Shown piece by piece: positions 41,934 to 52,348 of a DNA stretch of 64,000 nucleotides. Origin of the DNA: Actinomadura sp. WMMA1423 (GTDB lineage: Bacteria; Actinomycetota; Actinomycetes; Streptosporangiales; Streptosporangiaceae); the NCBI RefSeq assembly GCF_006547145.1, contig NZ_CP041244.1, positions 1,674,001 through 1,738,000 on the forward strand, given 5' to 3'. Under the pieces are notes generated by a model. The model saw only the letters and a list, made by a program, of their open reading frames with translations, was not told the origin of the DNA and made no database searches. Made by a program: the position numbers and the translations under genes. Within the stretch, counting starts at the first letter, position 1; each line of letters begins with the position of its first letter.

Positions 41934-43481
41934 TCAGCCCGCCCGTTCCCGCAGGTAGGCCTCCCGCACGCGGTGCCGGCTGAGCTTGCCGGACGGCGTC
42001 CGCGGCAGCGTTTCGCGGAACTCCACGTGCCGGGGATGCTTGATCTTCGCCAGCCGCGGCGCGCAGTGCGCGAGGAGTTCGGCGGCGAGGGCGTCCCCCG
42101 GGACGGCGTCCTCGGCGGGTTCGACGAGCGCGACGGCGCGCTGCCCCCAGTCGTCGTCCGGGACGCCGATGACGGCGACGTCGCCGACCGCGGGGTGCTG
42201 GAGCAGGGCGGCCTCGATCTCGGCCGGGTAGATGTTCACCCCGCCGGAGATGATGAGGTCGGTGCGGCGGTCGCCCATGTAGAGCCAGCCGTCCTCGTCG
42301 AGGCGGCCGAGGTCGCCGGGGGTGTAGTAGGCGCCCCGCATCGCGGCGGCGGTCTTGGCCGGGTCGCCGTGGTACTCGAACCCCGGCTGGCCCGAGGCGT
42401 AGATGAGGCCGGTCTCCCCCGGCGGCAGCTCGGCGCCCTCCGGGTCGAGGATCTTGAGCTGCACGCCGTCGACCGCGCGCCCGACCGTCCCGGGCCGGGC
42501 GAGCCACTCCCGCGGCTTCGCGACGACGATCGCGCCGCTCTCGGTGGAGCCGTAGTACTCGTAGAGGACGGGCCCCCACCAGTCCATCATCCGCTGCTTG
42601 GTCTCCACGGGGACGGGCGCGGCGCTGTGGTACACCTGCCGCAGCGTCGACAGGTCGTACCGGGCGCGGACGCCGTCCGGCAGGGCCAGCATCCGGTGGA
42701 ACATCGTCGGCACCATGAACGCGTTGGTGACGCCGTGCCGCTGGATCAGTTCCAGCGTGTGCTCGGGGTGGAACCGCGGGGCGACGACGACGGCGTGGCC
42801 GAGGTTCAGCGCCATCATCGCGTGGACGCAGGGCGCGGAGTGGTAGAGCGGCGCGACGGCGAGGTGGACCTCGTCACCGGGGACGAGCCCGAGGTGCCGC
42901 CCCAGCGTCCGCCGCATGATGTCGATCAGCACCTCGGGCGAGATGTCGAGCAGCGGCCGCCGGACGCCCTTGGGCCTCCCGGTCGTCCCGGACGTGTAGA
43001 GCATGATCGAGCCCATGCGCCGCCCGGCGGGCGGTTCCGCGCTGCCGGAGGCGCACAGCGCGGCCATCGAGCGGAAGCCGCCGGCGGTGTCGACGCTCAC
43101 CCGCCCCTCGGCCGGGAGGCCCGCCTCGTCGGCCGCGCCGGACACCGCCGCCGACAGCTCGCTCTCGGTGATGACGGCCTTGGCGCCGCTGTCGCCCAGG
43201 ATGTAGCCGATCTCGGGGGCGGTCAGGTGGCGGCTCACCGGGACCAGGTACAGGCCGGACTGGACCGCGGCCAGCAGGACGGTGAGGAACTCGGGCCGGT
43301 TGCCGAGGACGGTCGCCAGCGTGTCGCCCGGTCCCAGCCCGATCGCCGCCAGGGCGTTGGAGAGCCGGTTCACCTCGGCGTGCAGCTCCCCGTAGGACAT
43401 CGGCACGCCGGGGGCCAGCACCGCGGGGCGGTCCGGGTCGTTGCGCGCGATCTCGTAGAAGCCGACACCCTCGACGCCCAT
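41934..43481 (-). CDS. AMP-forming acyl-CoA synthetase (FadD-like)
   Basis: 515 residues with all adenylate-forming motifs: YTSGTTGRPKGV (P-loop), YEYYGSTE, YYTPGDLGRLDEDGWLYMGDRRTDLI, ISGGVNIYPAEIE and the catalytic Lys in PSGKLSR. Activates a carboxylic acid as CoA thioester. Chain length unclear. ATG 43481 preceded by GAGGAGAGG. In-frame codons up to 43529 are less likely. May feed the nearby acyl-CoA catabolic genes, but it is on the opposite strand and 4 kb away. Confidence 0.9.
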   Translation of the reverse strand: MGVEGVGFYEIARNDPDRPAVLAPGVPMSYGELHAEVNRLSNALAAIGLGPGDTLATVLGNRPEFLTVLLAAVQSGLYLVPVSRHLTAPEIGYILGDSGAKAVITESELSAAVSGAADEAGLPAEGRVSVDTAGGFRSMAALCASGSAEPPAGRRMGSIMLYTSGTTGRPKGVRRPLLDISPEVLIDIMRRTLGRHLGLVPGDEVHLAVAPLYHSAPCVHAMMALNLGHAVVVAPRFHPEHTLELIQRHGVTNAFMVPTMFHRMLALPDGVRARYDLSTLRQVYHSAAPVPVETKQRMMDWWGPVLYEYYGSTESGAIVVAKPREWLARPGTVGRAVDGVQLKILDPEGAELPPGETGLIYASGQPGFEYHGDPAKTAAAMRGAYYTPGDLGRLDEDGWLYMGDRRTDLIISGGVNIYPAEIEAALLQHPAVGDVAVIGVPDDDWGQRAVALVEPAEDAVPGDALAAELLAHCAPRLAKIKHPRHVEFRETLPRTPSGKLSRHRVREAYLRERAG

Positions 43482-43620
43482 ACGCCTCTCCTCTGCCAGG
43501 GGGCATGCAACCGAATCCTGTTCGACCATCTGATCCGGGCGGCGCCGGGAGAGTCAAGGTCGCCCCCGGCCGGCCCGCCTCCGGCGGGGAAGATCGTCCG
43601 GTCCAGGACAGCGGTTTTCC

Positions 43621-43649
43621 ATGACCTTGCTCGTCCGGGCAATTATCAT
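43621..43649 (+). promoter_or_regulatory. promoter of the VWA/solute-binding operon
   Basis: ATGACC at 43621-43626, 17 bases, TATCAT at 43644-43649, in an AT-rich dip. The leader is about 50 bases to the ATG at 43704. Confidence 0.5.
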
Positions 43650-43703
43650 TGGACGTCAGTTCGAAGAACGGAACATCGCGCTTTCCGCTGCGACGGAGCC
43701 GGA

Positions 43704-45779
43704 ATGAGTGAGTCGGGCAACGGGAACTCTGACGCGCTGCTCGACCGGCTCGTGCGGGCCGCGATCCCCGGCCTGCTCTTCGGTGTGCTCTCCGGGCTGA
43801 TCGTCAAACTGATCAACGCGGTCTCCTGGCTGGAGACCCTCACGCTGGCCCTGCTCGTCCTGGCCATCGCGGCGGGGTCGGTGGCGGTGTCGGTGGCACT
43901 GTTCCGCTCCCGGCGGGCGGGGGCGGCCCTGAAGCGCGTGTTCGGGATCCTGCCCTGGAACGCCGAAGCGGTGGCGTGGACGTTCGCCGGGGCGGCGGTC
44001 ATGGCGGCGGTCCTGCTCGCGGAGACGGGCGTCGTCGCGCTGGCCAAGGGCGCACAGCCGTGCGGGCGGCCCCTGGAGTTGCGCGTCGTCACCACACCGG
44101 AGGCGCTCCCCGCACTGGGCGACGCCGCGAGGGGCTTCGAGGCGGGCAGCGAGGAGCGGGGCTGCCGCGCGTACAGCGTCACCGTCACGCCGGAGCCGGA
44201 GTTCGTGCAGCTGTCCGAGGCGTTCGGGCGGCTGTGGCGGCGCAGCGAGCCCCCGAGCGGCGAGGCGGCGCCGGCGCCGGCCGACGAGCGCCTGTACGGC
44301 CCGCAGCCCGACGTCTGGGTCCCGTCGTCCAGGGCGGAGTTCGCCTACGTGGAGAAGAGCCCGGCCCAGATCCGCAAGGTGAAGGGCACCGGGGCCGCGA
44401 ACCCGGGCCCGCCCGACAAGGTCGACCCCGTCTTCACCCCCTGGGGCTCCCTGGGTTCGTCGCCCCTGGTCCTCGCCGTGTTCGGAGACCACGGGGTGAG
44501 GTACTCGGCCTTCAAGCCGCCGGAGCGGTCCACGGCCGCCCTGCTGGAGCGCTTCGGCGAGGCGGGGGTGAGGTTGCGCAACATCGCCCGTCCCGTCCCG
44601 GAGACGTCGGCCGCCGCAGTGGCGGTGACGCCCGTCCTCTACCGGGCGCTGCCGGGCAGCGAAGGCCAGGACGAGCAGTTCGCCTCGCCCGCCGCCCTGG
44701 TCGCCCCGGACGCGGTGACGCTGCTGTGCAAGGCACGCCAGGGCTCCCGCCCCCCGGACGGCATCGCCTTCGCCGTCCCCGAGCAGGTCGTCAGCGACTA
44801 CGACAACGGGCGCCTCGAGGACCGGTGCGGCGCCGCCGGCGCACCCGCCGCCGGGGGCGAGTGGATGCTGTACCCCTACTACGCCGGTGACCTGCCGACG
44901 CTCGACTACCCGTTCATCCAGGTGACCTGGCGGGGCCAGGACACGCGCGAGCGCGATCTGGCGGTCGCCCGGTTCCACCGCTGGCTGGTCGACCACCCGC
45001 TCACCCGGCAGGGCTTCCGCGACCAGCAGGGCCTCATCCCGTCCGCGCACGAGGGCGACTCGGCCCGCCCCGATCTGGTGGCCCTGCGGAGGAAGGCCGG
45101 CACCAACATCGTCCCGAACCAGCTGGCCCCGGTCGCCGCGAACGGCGGCGGCAGGGACGTGGCCGCGGACCTCGAACGCGTCGCCGGCGCCCGCCCTCCG
45201 GTCTCGGTCGCCCTCATGCTGGACGTGTCGGGGTCGATGAGCCGTCCCGCCGAGGGCCGCGACACCCGGCTGGCGCGCGGCGTCTCCTTCCTGCAGAGCC
45301 TGGTGGCCCAGCTCCAGAGCCATGACAGCGCAGGGTTGCAGGTGGCGTCGGAGAAGAAGTCCCCGGTCGGCCCGTACACCCTGGAGAACGTGCGGCTCAC
45401 CGGCGCCGACCCCCGGCAGAAGAACCGGATCGCCAGCCATCTCCAGGCGGCCGCGACCACCGGGAGCGACATCGCGCTGGGCGACATGATCGGCCAGGCG
45501 GGGCTGGGCCAGGGGACGAAGAACCTGATCGTCGTCACCGACGGGCAGTCCGGCGGATCCGCCGACGCCGGATCGATCGGGAAGGCGGCCGCGAGGTTCC
45601 GTGACCGGCATCGGGACGTGCGGGTGACCGTGATGCTGACGGGCCCGACGGGTTGCGACGCCTCCCCCGTCAAGGAGGTCGTGAGCGCGTTCCGCCCCGC
45701 CGGAGGTGCGGGATGCGTGGCGCTGACCCGGACGCCCGAACCGCAGCAGGCCGCCCAGCTCCTGTCCGAGCTGCGATGA
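43704..45779 (+). CDS. membrane-anchored solute-binding plus VWA-domain protein
   Basis: 691 residues. Three N-terminal membrane segments (about 20-42, 47-70, 90-115), then an extracytoplasmic region: a solute-binding-protein-like domain (about 120-470: LELRVVTTPEALPALGDAARGFE, DVWVPSSRAEFAYVEK) and a C-terminal VWA domain with intact MIDAS (Asp507-x-Ser509-x-Ser511 in DVSGSMS). VWA domains bind protein partners through a metal ion. ATG after GGAG. It overlaps the next gene by ATGA. No ABC permease or ATPase is nearby, so it is not an ordinary importer. Possibly a sensor or surface adhesion complex. Confidence 0.8.
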   Translation: MSESGNGNSDALLDRLVRAAIPGLLFGVLSGLIVKLINAVSWLETLTLALLVLAIAAGSVAVSVALFRSRRAGAALKRVFGILPWNAEAVAWTFAGAAVMAAVLLAETGVVALAKGAQPCGRPLELRVVTTPEALPALGDAARGFEAGSEERGCRAYSVTVTPEPEFVQLSEAFGRLWRRSEPPSGEAAPAPADERLYGPQPDVWVPSSRAEFAYVEKSPAQIRKVKGTGAANPGPPDKVDPVFTPWGSLGSSPLVLAVFGDHGVRYSAFKPPERSTAALLERFGEAGVRLRNIARPVPETSAAAVAVTPVLYRALPGSEGQDEQFASPAALVAPDAVTLLCKARQGSRPPDGIAFAVPEQVVSDYDNGRLEDRCGAAGAPAAGGEWMLYPYYAGDLPTLDYPFIQVTWRGQDTRERDLAVARFHRWLVDHPLTRQGFRDQQGLIPSAHEGDSARPDLVALRRKAGTNIVPNQLAPVAANGGGRDVAADLERVAGARPPVSVALMLDVSGSMSRPAEGRDTRLARGVSFLQSLVAQLQSHDSAGLQVASEKKSPVGPYTLENVRLTGADPRQKNRIASHLQAAATTGSDIALGDMIGQAGLGQGTKNLIVVTDGQSGGSADAGSIGKAAARFRDRHRDVRVTVMLTGPTGCDASPVKEVVSAFRPAGGAGCVALTRTPEPQQAAQLLSELR

Positions 45780-47179
45780 GGACGACCATGACGGGACGGC
45801 GGCGACGGTTCCTGCCCCGGGACCGCGCGTCCCGGCTCGGCGCCGTGGGCGGGGCCGCGGCGGTGCTGGTCTGCGCGGGAGCGGTGGCCCTGTGGCCCGG
45901 CTCCTCCGGCTACCGGTCCCTGGCGCCGGCCTGCGACCGCTCGGAGCTGGTCGTCGCGGGCGGTACCGACGTGAGCCTGAACAGCCAGCGCCGGCAGCTG
46001 GTCCAGGACTGGAACGCCAGGGGCAACCCGCACGCCACCCTCGTGGAGGTCGCGGAGTCCACCGACTCCCAGCACAGCCAGATCAAGGCGATGGAGGAGT
46101 CCGGCGGCTGCGGTTACGACGTGCTGGTCATGGACAACACCTGGACGGCGGAGTTCGCCGCCGCGGGCTACCTGCGGCCGCTCGACGGCATCGGGAAGCG
46201 CGGCGACTTCTTCCCCGCCGCGCTGGAGACCGGGCAGTGGCACGGCGAGCAGTACGCCGTCCCGTTCAACGTCGACGTCGGGCTCCTCTACCAGCGGGAG
46301 GGCGCGCAGGCCCCGGCGACCTGGTCGGATCTGCTCGATTCCGGCATCGCGACGCAGCTCGACGACTACGAGGGGCTGACGGTCAACGCCCTGGAAGCGG
46401 TGTGGAACGACGGAGGCGGCGGCCTGCTCACCGGCGAGAAGCGCCCGGACGAGAAAAAGCTGCGCGAGAAGGTGTACCCGGCGCTGGAGCGGCTGGCCTC
46501 GCACGTGCAGGAGCCGCGGTCCTCGCACTGGCCGCTGACGGCGTCGCGGTCGTACGACGAGCAGAAGAGCATGGAGACGTTCATGCTGGGGGCGCCGCTG
46601 ATGCGGAACTGGCCGTACGCGTTCTCCACGCTCGCGACCGAGCCGGGCATGCGCGACGGGCCGCGCCTGCGGTACTCGGTGACCGCCCTGCCCGGTACGA
46701 CCGTCCTCGGCGGCCAGAACCTCGCCGTCTCCAAGTACTCCCCCCACCCGGACGCCGCGCTGAAACTGGTGGAGTTCCTCAGCGGGACGGACAGCCAGCG
46801 CCTGCTGTTCTCGTGCGGCGGCTTCGCGCCGGGCCGCTACAGCGCGCTCGGCCTGAGCCCCGGACGCCACGCGGCGGCCGACGTGCGGGTGGAGAGGTGT
46901 TCCGCCGCCAAGCAGGGCCTCAAGTCCGGCGACGCCGGGACCGACGCCGCCGAGTCGGAGCAGGTCGAACTCGACGAGGCGCAGCTGACCGGACTGGCGA
47001 AGGCCGTGGTCCAGGCCCTGGACCGGGCGCAGCCCCGTCCAGTGACGCCGCGCTACAGCACCTTCACCGGCACGTTCCGCGGCTGCGTCCAGAAGATCTT
47101 CGACGGGCCGGGGACGGATGCGAAGACGTTCGCCGAGGCCGTGGAGCGCTCGCTCGACGGGCGCACCGCGTCCTGCTGA
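45776..47179 (+). CDS. membrane-anchored family-1 extracellular solute-binding protein
   Basis: 467 residues. Single N-terminal membrane anchor (about 23-43), no lipobox. The body is a sugar-type SBP: LVVAGGTDVSLNSQRRQLVQDWNARGNPHATLVEV, YDVLVMDNTWTAEFAAAGYLRPLD, YAVPFNVDVGLLYQREG. Cys residues in the mature part (AGGCGYD..., CGGF, ERCSA, RGCV, ...SC) could form disulfides. Translationally coupled to the VWA/SBP gene, suggesting a two-protein complex on the outer face. Orphan in the sense of lacking transporter subunits. Ligand unknown. Confidence 0.82.
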   Translation: MRTTMTGRRRRFLPRDRASRLGAVGGAAAVLVCAGAVALWPGSSGYRSLAPACDRSELVVAGGTDVSLNSQRRQLVQDWNARGNPHATLVEVAESTDSQHSQIKAMEESGGCGYDVLVMDNTWTAEFAAAGYLRPLDGIGKRGDFFPAALETGQWHGEQYAVPFNVDVGLLYQREGAQAPATWSDLLDSGIATQLDDYEGLTVNALEAVWNDGGGGLLTGEKRPDEKKLREKVYPALERLASHVQEPRSSHWPLTASRSYDEQKSMETFMLGAPLMRNWPYAFSTLATEPGMRDGPRLRYSVTALPGTTVLGGQNLAVSKYSPHPDAALKLVEFLSGTDSQRLLFSCGGFAPGRYSALGLSPGRHAAADVRVERCSAAKQGLKSGDAGTDAAESEQVELDEAQLTGLAKAVVQALDRAQPRPVTPRYSTFTGTFRGCVQKIFDGPGTDAKTFAEAVERSLDGRTASC

Positions 47180-47188
47180 CCGGGGGCG

Positions 47189-47782
47189 CTACCGGGCGCG
47201 TTCGAGCGCGGCCCGGGCCATGCCGTGCAGGAGGTCGCCCATCGCGTCGCGGCCGAGGCCCTGCGCGGCGCTGCGCGGAGTGGAGTTGAGCAGGCCGAAG
47301 CAGGCGTGGACGGCTGCTCGGATGCGGTCGTCGGGCGTCCCGGGGCCGAGGCGGCGCAGGACGGCGACCCATTCCTCGACGTACGCTCGCTGAAGGCGGC
47401 GGATGCGGTGGCGCTGCGGCTCGGGGACGTTGTCCAGCTCCCGCTCGTGCACGGTGATCAGGGCCGGGTTGTCGAGGGCGAACGCGATGTGCCAGCGAAG
47501 CAGAGCGTCAAGCGCGTGCCCGGCGTCGGGGCCGGCGGCGCGGCGGGCCCCCTCGGCCAGCAGCCGCTCGCTGATGTCGAGGAGCATCTCGGCGAGCACG
47601 GCCTCCTTGCCGCTGAAGTGGCGGTAGAGGGCGGGGCCGGTGAGCCCGACGGCCCTGCCGAGGTCGCCGATGGACGCCCCGTGGTAGCCGCGGCGCGCGA
47701 ACAGCTCAGCGGCGGCGCCGAGGATCTCGGCCCGGCGCGGGTTGGGCGCGCCCGGCGGCGCCTCGGCCGGATGGGACGTCAT
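47189..47782 (-). CDS. TetR-family regulator of the leucine-degradation cluster
   Basis: 197 residues. HTH region RAEILGAAAELFARRGYHGASIGDLGRAVGLTGPALYRHFSGKEAVL is strongly TetR. TetR proteins of this kind adjoin the accD1-accA1-fadE19 cluster in mycobacteria. It is divergent from the cluster, with two GTTAAC-type palindromes between, and its own promoter looks leaderless (TAGACT six bases before the ATG, just beside the first operator). It is likely a self-regulated repressor released by an acyl-CoA intermediate. Confidence 0.9.
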   Translation of the reverse strand: MTSHPAEAPPGAPNPRRAEILGAAAELFARRGYHGASIGDLGRAVGLTGPALYRHFSGKEAVLAEMLLDISERLLAEGARRAAGPDAGHALDALLRWHIAFALDNPALITVHERELDNVPEPQRHRIRRLQRAYVEEWVAVLRRLGPGTPDDRIRAAVHACFGLLNSTPRSAAQGLGRDAMGDLLHGMARAALERAR

Positions 47783-47804
47783 GCGCCCAGTCTAGACTAG
47801 AGTT

Positions 47805-47845
47805 GTTAACGGCCGTTAACATCGGCATTGTTAATGAACGTTAAC
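47805..47845. promoter_or_regulatory. two TetR operators between regulator and leucine genes
   Basis: GTTAACGGCCGTTAAC (47805-47820, perfect palindrome) and GTTAATGAACGTTAAC (47830-47845, imperfect), centres 25 bases apart. The first borders the regulator's -10 (47789-47794). The second is 14 bases before the accD1 start. Both directions should be repressed together. Confidence 0.75.
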
Positions 47846-47859
47846 CGGGAAGGGGGGTC

Positions 47860-49473
47860 ATGAGCGGACCCGAGATCGGCTCGCGCGCCGACATCGCGGC
47901 CGAGGCGTTCAAAGCGAGCGCCGCGCACAACGAGGCGCTCGTCGCCGAGCTGCGCGACCGCGTCGACCGGGCGGGCCGCGGCGGACCCGAGCGCGCCCGC
48001 GAACGGCACGTGGCGCGCGGCAAGCTGCTCCCCCGCGACCGGGTCGACACGCTCCTGGACCCCGGCTCGCCCTTCCTGGAGCTGTCGCCGCTGGCCGCGA
48101 ACGGCATGTACGGGGACGAGGCGCCGGGCGCCGGGATCATCACCGGGATCGGGCGGATCTCCGGCCGCGAGTGCGTCGTGGTCGCCAACGACGCCACCGT
48201 CAAGGGCGGCACGTACTACCCGGTCACGGTGAAGAAGCACCTGCGGGCGCAGGAGGTGGCGCTGCACAACCGCCTCCCCTGCGTCTACCTGGTCGACTCC
48301 GGCGGGGCCTTCCTGCCCCGGCAGGACGAGGTGTTCCCCGACCGCGAGCACTTCGGCCGCATCTTCTACAACCAGGCCACGATGTCGGGCCGCGGCATCC
48401 CGCAGATCGCGGCGGTGCTGGGCTCGTGCACGGCGGGCGGCGCCTACGTCCCGGCGATGAGCGACGAGGCCGTCATCGTCCGCGGCCAGGGAACGATCTT
48501 CCTGGGCGGGCCGCCGCTGGTGAAGGCCGCGACCGGCGAGGTCGTGACGGCGGAGGAGCTGGGCGGCGGCGAGCTGCACTCCCGCACGTCCGGCGTGACC
48601 GACCACCTCGCCGAGGACGACGCGCACGCGCTGCGGATCGTCCGCGACATCGTCGGCACGCTCGGGCCGCGCGAGCCGCGCCCGTGGGACGTCGCGCCGC
48701 CGGAGGCGCCGGCCGCCGACCCGTCCGAGCTGTACGGGATCGTCCCGCCCGACTCGCGCACCCCCTACGACGTGCGCGAGGTCATCGCCCGCATCGTCGA
48801 CGGCAGCCGCTTCCAGGAGTTCAAGAAGGAGTACGGCGCGACGCTCGTCACCGGGTTCGCCCGCATCCACGGGCACCCGGTCGGGATCGTGGCCAACAAC
48901 GGCATCCTGTTCGGCGAGTCGGCCCAGAAGGGCGCGCACTTCATCGAGCTGTGCGACCGGCGCAGCGTGCCGCTGGTGTTCCTGCAGAACATCACCGGGT
49001 TCATGGTCGGCCGCGAGTACGAGGCGAGCGGCATCGCCAAGCACGGCGCGAAGATGGTGACCGCCGTCGCCTGCGCCCGCGTCCCGAAGTTCACCGTCGT
49101 GATCGGCGGCTCGTTCGGCGCCGGGAACTACGCGATGTGCGGCCGGGCGTACTCGCCGCGCTTCCTGTGGATGTGGCCGAACGCCCGCATCTCGGTCATG
49201 GGCGGCGAGCAGGCGGCGAGCGTCCTCGCCACCGTGCGCCGCGACCAGATGGAGGCGCGCGGCGAGGAGTGGCCCGCCGAGGACGAGGAGGGGTTCAAGG
49301 CGCCGATCCGCGAGCAGTACGAGGCGCAGGGCAACCCGTACTACTCGACGGCGCGGCTGTGGGACGACGGGGTGATCGACCCGCTCGACACCCGGCGCGT
49401 GCTGGGGCTCGGGCTGTCGGTCGCGGCCAACGCACCGCTGGAGCCGGTCGGCTACGGCGTCTTCCGGATGTGA
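47860..49473 (+). CDS. accD1: acyl-CoA carboxylase beta subunit, methylcrotonyl-CoA type
   Basis: 537 residues, carboxyltransferase with both crotonase-like halves. [32 protein letters not shown] and [23 protein letters not shown] are characteristic of methylcrotonyl-CoA carboxylase beta (LiuB/AccD1) rather than propionyl-CoA carboxylase. It carboxylates 3-methylcrotonyl-CoA in leucine breakdown with the alpha subunit encoded next. ATG behind an AAGGGGGG site and a TetR operator. Confidence 0.92.
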   Translation: MSGPEIGSRADIAAEAFKASAAHNEALVAELRDRVDRAGRGGPERARERHVARGKLLPRDRVDTLLDPGSPFLELSPLAANGMYGDEAPGAGIITGIGRISGRECVVVANDATVKGGTYYPVTVKKHLRAQEVALHNRLPCVYLVDSGGAFLPRQDEVFPDREHFGRIFYNQATMSGRGIPQIAAVLGSCTAGGAYVPAMSDEAVIVRGQGTIFLGGPPLVKAATGEVVTAEELGGGELHSRTSGVTDHLAEDDAHALRIVRDIVGTLGPREPRPWDVAPPEAPAADPSELYGIVPPDSRTPYDVREVIARIVDGSRFQEFKKEYGATLVTGFARIHGHPVGIVANNGILFGESAQKGAHFIELCDRRSVPLVFLQNITGFMVGREYEASGIAKHGAKMVTAVACARVPKFTVVIGGSFGAGNYAMCGRAYSPRFLWMWPNARISVMGGEQAASVLATVRRDQMEARGEEWPAEDEEGFKAPIREQYEAQGNPYYSTARLWDDGVIDPLDTRRVLGLGLSVAANAPLEPVGYGVFRM

Positions 49474-49481
49474 GGGTGTTG

Positions 49482-51419
49482 ATGTTCGACAGCGTCCTGG
49501 TCGCCAACCGCGGGGAGATCGCCGTCCGCGTGTTCCGCACGCTGCGGCGGCTCGGCATCCGGTCCGTGGCCGTCCACACCGGGGCCGACGCGCGGGCGCG
49601 CCACGTCCGGGAGGCCGACGAGGCCCTGCTGATCCCGTCGTACCTGGACATCGAGGCCGTCATCGCGGCCGCCCGCGACTCCGGCGCCTCTGCAGTGCAC
49701 CCCGGGTACGGGTTCCTGGCCGAGAACACGGCGTTCGCGCGGGCGTGCGGCGAGGCGGGCCTCGTGTTCATCGGCCCGCCGGCCGAGGCGATCGACGCGA
49801 TGGGCGACAAGATCCGCGCGAAGCGGACCGTCGCCGCCGCAGGGGTCCCCGTCGTCCCCGGGCGCGACGAGCCCGGCCTGTCCGACGCCGAACTGGAGGC
49901 AGCCGCGCTGGAGGTCGGGCTGCCGGTGCTGCTCAAGCCGTCGGCGGGCGGCGGCGGGAAGGGCATGCGGCTCGTCCGGGACGCCGCCGACCTGCCGGAG
50001 GCGATCGCGTCCGCCCGGCGCGAGGCGCGCGGCTCGTTCGGCGACGACACGCTGCTCGCCGAGCGGTTCGTGGAGAACCCCCGGCACATCGAGATCCAGG
50101 TCTTCGCCGACGCCCGCGGCGGCGCCGTGCACCTCGGCGAGCGCGAGTGCAGCCTCCAGCGCCGGCACCAGAAGATCGTCGAGGAGGCGCCGTCCCCGCT
50201 GCTGGACGCCGCCGCCCGCGAGCGGATGGGCGCCGCCGCCGTCGCCGCCGCGCAGGCCGTCGGGTACGTGGGCGCCGGGACGGTCGAGTACATCGTCTCG
50301 GCCGACCGCCCCGACGAGTTCTTCTTCATGGAGATGAACACCCGGCTCCAGGTCGAGCACCCCGTCACCGAGCTCGTCACCGGCCTCGACCTGGTCGAGC
50401 TCCAGCTCCGGGTGGCGGCGGGAGAGCCGCTGCCGTTCGCGCAGGACGGCGTGCGGCTCGACGGGCACTCCATCGAGGCCCGCGTCTACGCCGAGGACCC
50501 GGCGCGCGGCTTCCTGCCCACGGGCGGGCGGGTGCTCGCGCTGAGCGAGCCCGAGACCGCCCGGGTCGACTCCGGGCTGGACGTCGGGACGGAGGTCGGC
50601 GGCTCCTACGACCCCATGCTCGCCAAGGTCGTCGTCCACGGCGCCGATCGCGCCGAAGCCCTCCACAAGATGGACCGCGCGCTCGCGTCCTACACGCTGC
50701 TGGGCGTCCCGACGAACGTCGCGTTCCTCCGGGCCCTGCTGCGGCACCCCTCGGTCGTTTCGGGCGATCTCGACACCGGCCTGGTCGAGCGCGCCCTGGA
50801 CGACCTGGTCGCGGGCGCGTCCGTCCCGCCCGAGGTGCTCGCCGCCGCCGCGCTGGAGCGGATGCTCGACCTGGAGTCCGGCGACGACCCGTGGGACGTC
50901 CCGGACGGCTGGCGGCCCGGCGCGCACGCCTGGGCTCCCTGGATCATCACCCCGTCCGGCGGCGAGCCGGTGGAGGTCCGCGTCCAGGGCAGGGCGGCGT
51001 CCGCGCGCGTCGCGGTCGGCGACGAGCCGCCGGTCACCGCGTCTCTCACCAGGCCGTTCACGTTGACCTACGGTGGGAGGACGACCTCGTTCGCCAGTGC
51101 CCGGGACGGGCGCACCCTGTGGCTCGGGCGCGACGGTCACGCGTGGGCGCTGAGCGAGCACGTCCGCGCCGAGGGCGGAGCCGACGCCGCGGCCGCGGGC
51201 GACGGGGTGCTGCGCAGCCCGATGCCCGGGACGGTCCTGGCGGTCAAGGCGGCCGAGGGCGACAGCGTCGAGGCCGGGCAGCCGCTCGTGGTCGTCGAGG
51301 CGATGAAGATGGAGCACACCGTCACCGCGCCGCTCGCCGGCGTCGTGGCGAAACTGCCGGTCCGCGCGGGCGCGCAGGTCGCGCTCGACGCGGTGCTGGC
51401 CGTGATCGAGGAGGCATGA
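49482..51419 (+). CDS. accA1: acyl-CoA carboxylase alpha subunit (biotin carboxylase/BCCP)
   Basis: 645 residues: biotin carboxylase (1-445; ATP-grasp loop [22 protein letters not shown]), linker BT domain, and C-terminal biotinyl domain with Lys609 in EAMKMEH. It makes carboxybiotin for AccD1. ATG 49482 is favoured because GAGGG is five bases upstream. A GTG at 49470 in the stop of accD1 (GTGA) is the alternative. Coupled to the lyase gene by ATGA. Confidence 0.92.
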   Translation: MFDSVLVANRGEIAVRVFRTLRRLGIRSVAVHTGADARARHVREADEALLIPSYLDIEAVIAAARDSGASAVHPGYGFLAENTAFARACGEAGLVFIGPPAEAIDAMGDKIRAKRTVAAAGVPVVPGRDEPGLSDAELEAAALEVGLPVLLKPSAGGGGKGMRLVRDAADLPEAIASARREARGSFGDDTLLAERFVENPRHIEIQVFADARGGAVHLGERECSLQRRHQKIVEEAPSPLLDAAARERMGAAAVAAAQAVGYVGAGTVEYIVSADRPDEFFFMEMNTRLQVEHPVTELVTGLDLVELQLRVAAGEPLPFAQDGVRLDGHSIEARVYAEDPARGFLPTGGRVLALSEPETARVDSGLDVGTEVGGSYDPMLAKVVVHGADRAEALHKMDRALASYTLLGVPTNVAFLRALLRHPSVVSGDLDTGLVERALDDLVAGASVPPEVLAAAALERMLDLESGDDPWDVPDGWRPGAHAWAPWIITPSGGEPVEVRVQGRAASARVAVGDEPPVTASLTRPFTLTYGGRTTSFASARDGRTLWLGRDGHAWALSEHVRAEGGADAAAAGDGVLRSPMPGTVLAVKAAEGDSVEAGQPLVVVEAMKMEHTVTAPLAGVVAKLPVRAGAQVALDAVLAVIEEA

Positions 51420-52345
51420 CGGTGCCGGTACCCCTCTCCGGGCTTCCCGAGCGGGTCACGATCTACGAGGTCGGGCCGCGGGACGGGCTGCAGAACGAGA
51501 AGGCCGTCGTCCCCGTCGAGGTCAAGGCGGAGTTCGTCACCCGCCTCGCGGACGCGGGGCTGCGCACGATCGAGACGACCAGCTTCGTCCACCCCAAGTG
51601 GGTGCCGCAGCTGGCCGACGCCGAGCAGCTGCTCGACATCCTGCCGCGCTCCCCCGAGCTGCGCCATCCCGTCCTCGTGCCGAACGAGCGGGGCCTCGAT
51701 CGGGCGCTCGCCAACGGCGTCACCGAGATCGCCGTCTTCGGCAGCGCCACCGAGACGTTCGCCCGCCGCAACCTCAACCGCACCGTGGACGAGTCGCTCG
51801 CGATGTTCGCCCCGGTCGTGGAACGCGCGCGGGCCGAGGGCCTCTGGGTGCGCGCCTACGTGTCGATGGTGTGCGGCGACCCGTGGGAGGGCGACGTTCC
51901 CGTGGAGCAGGTGGTGTCCGTCGCCTCCCGGATGATGGACATGGGCTGCTCCCAGCTCAGCCTCGGCGACACCATCGGCGTCGGCACGCCCGGCCAGGTC
52001 ACCGCGCTCATCGAGGCGATCACCGGTGCGGGCATCGGCACCGAGCGGCTCGCCGTCCACTTCCACGACACCTACGGGCAGGCCCTCGCCAACACCCTGG
52101 CCGCACTCCGCGCCGGCGTCACCGTCGTGGACTCCTCGGCGGGCGGCCTCGGCGGCTGCCCCTACGCCGAGAGCGCCACCGGCAACCTGCCCACCGAGGA
52201 CCTCGTCTGGATGCTGAACGGCCTCGGTGTCGAGACCGGCGTCGACCTCGCCGGCCTGGTGTCCACGAGCCGCTGGATGGCGGGCCACCTCGGCCGTCCC
52301 AGCCCGTCCCGCGTAGTACAAGCCCTGTCACCTGAATCGGAGTAG
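51416..52345 (+). CDS. hydroxymethylglutaryl-CoA lyase
   Basis: 309 residues, TIM barrel of the HMGL-like family: [83 protein letters not shown] (active-site Cys). Splits HMG-CoA into acetyl-CoA and acetoacetate, the final step of leucine degradation. Begins in the stop of accA1 (ATGA). Confidence 0.92.
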   Translation: MTVPVPLSGLPERVTIYEVGPRDGLQNEKAVVPVEVKAEFVTRLADAGLRTIETTSFVHPKWVPQLADAEQLLDILPRSPELRHPVLVPNERGLDRALANGVTEIAVFGSATETFARRNLNRTVDESLAMFAPVVERARAEGLWVRAYVSMVCGDPWEGDVPVEQVVSVASRMMDMGCSQLSLGDTIGVGTPGQVTALIEAITGAGIGTERLAVHFHDTYGQALANTLAALRAGVTVVDSSAGGLGGCPYAESATGNLPTEDLVWMLNGLGVETGVDLAGLVSTSRWMAGHLGRPSPSRVVQALSPESE

Positions 52346-52348
52346 CCC

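Noticed and set aside
43704..47179. ABC importer operon
   Set aside because: Solute-binding-like domains are present but no permease or ATPase gene lies on either side.
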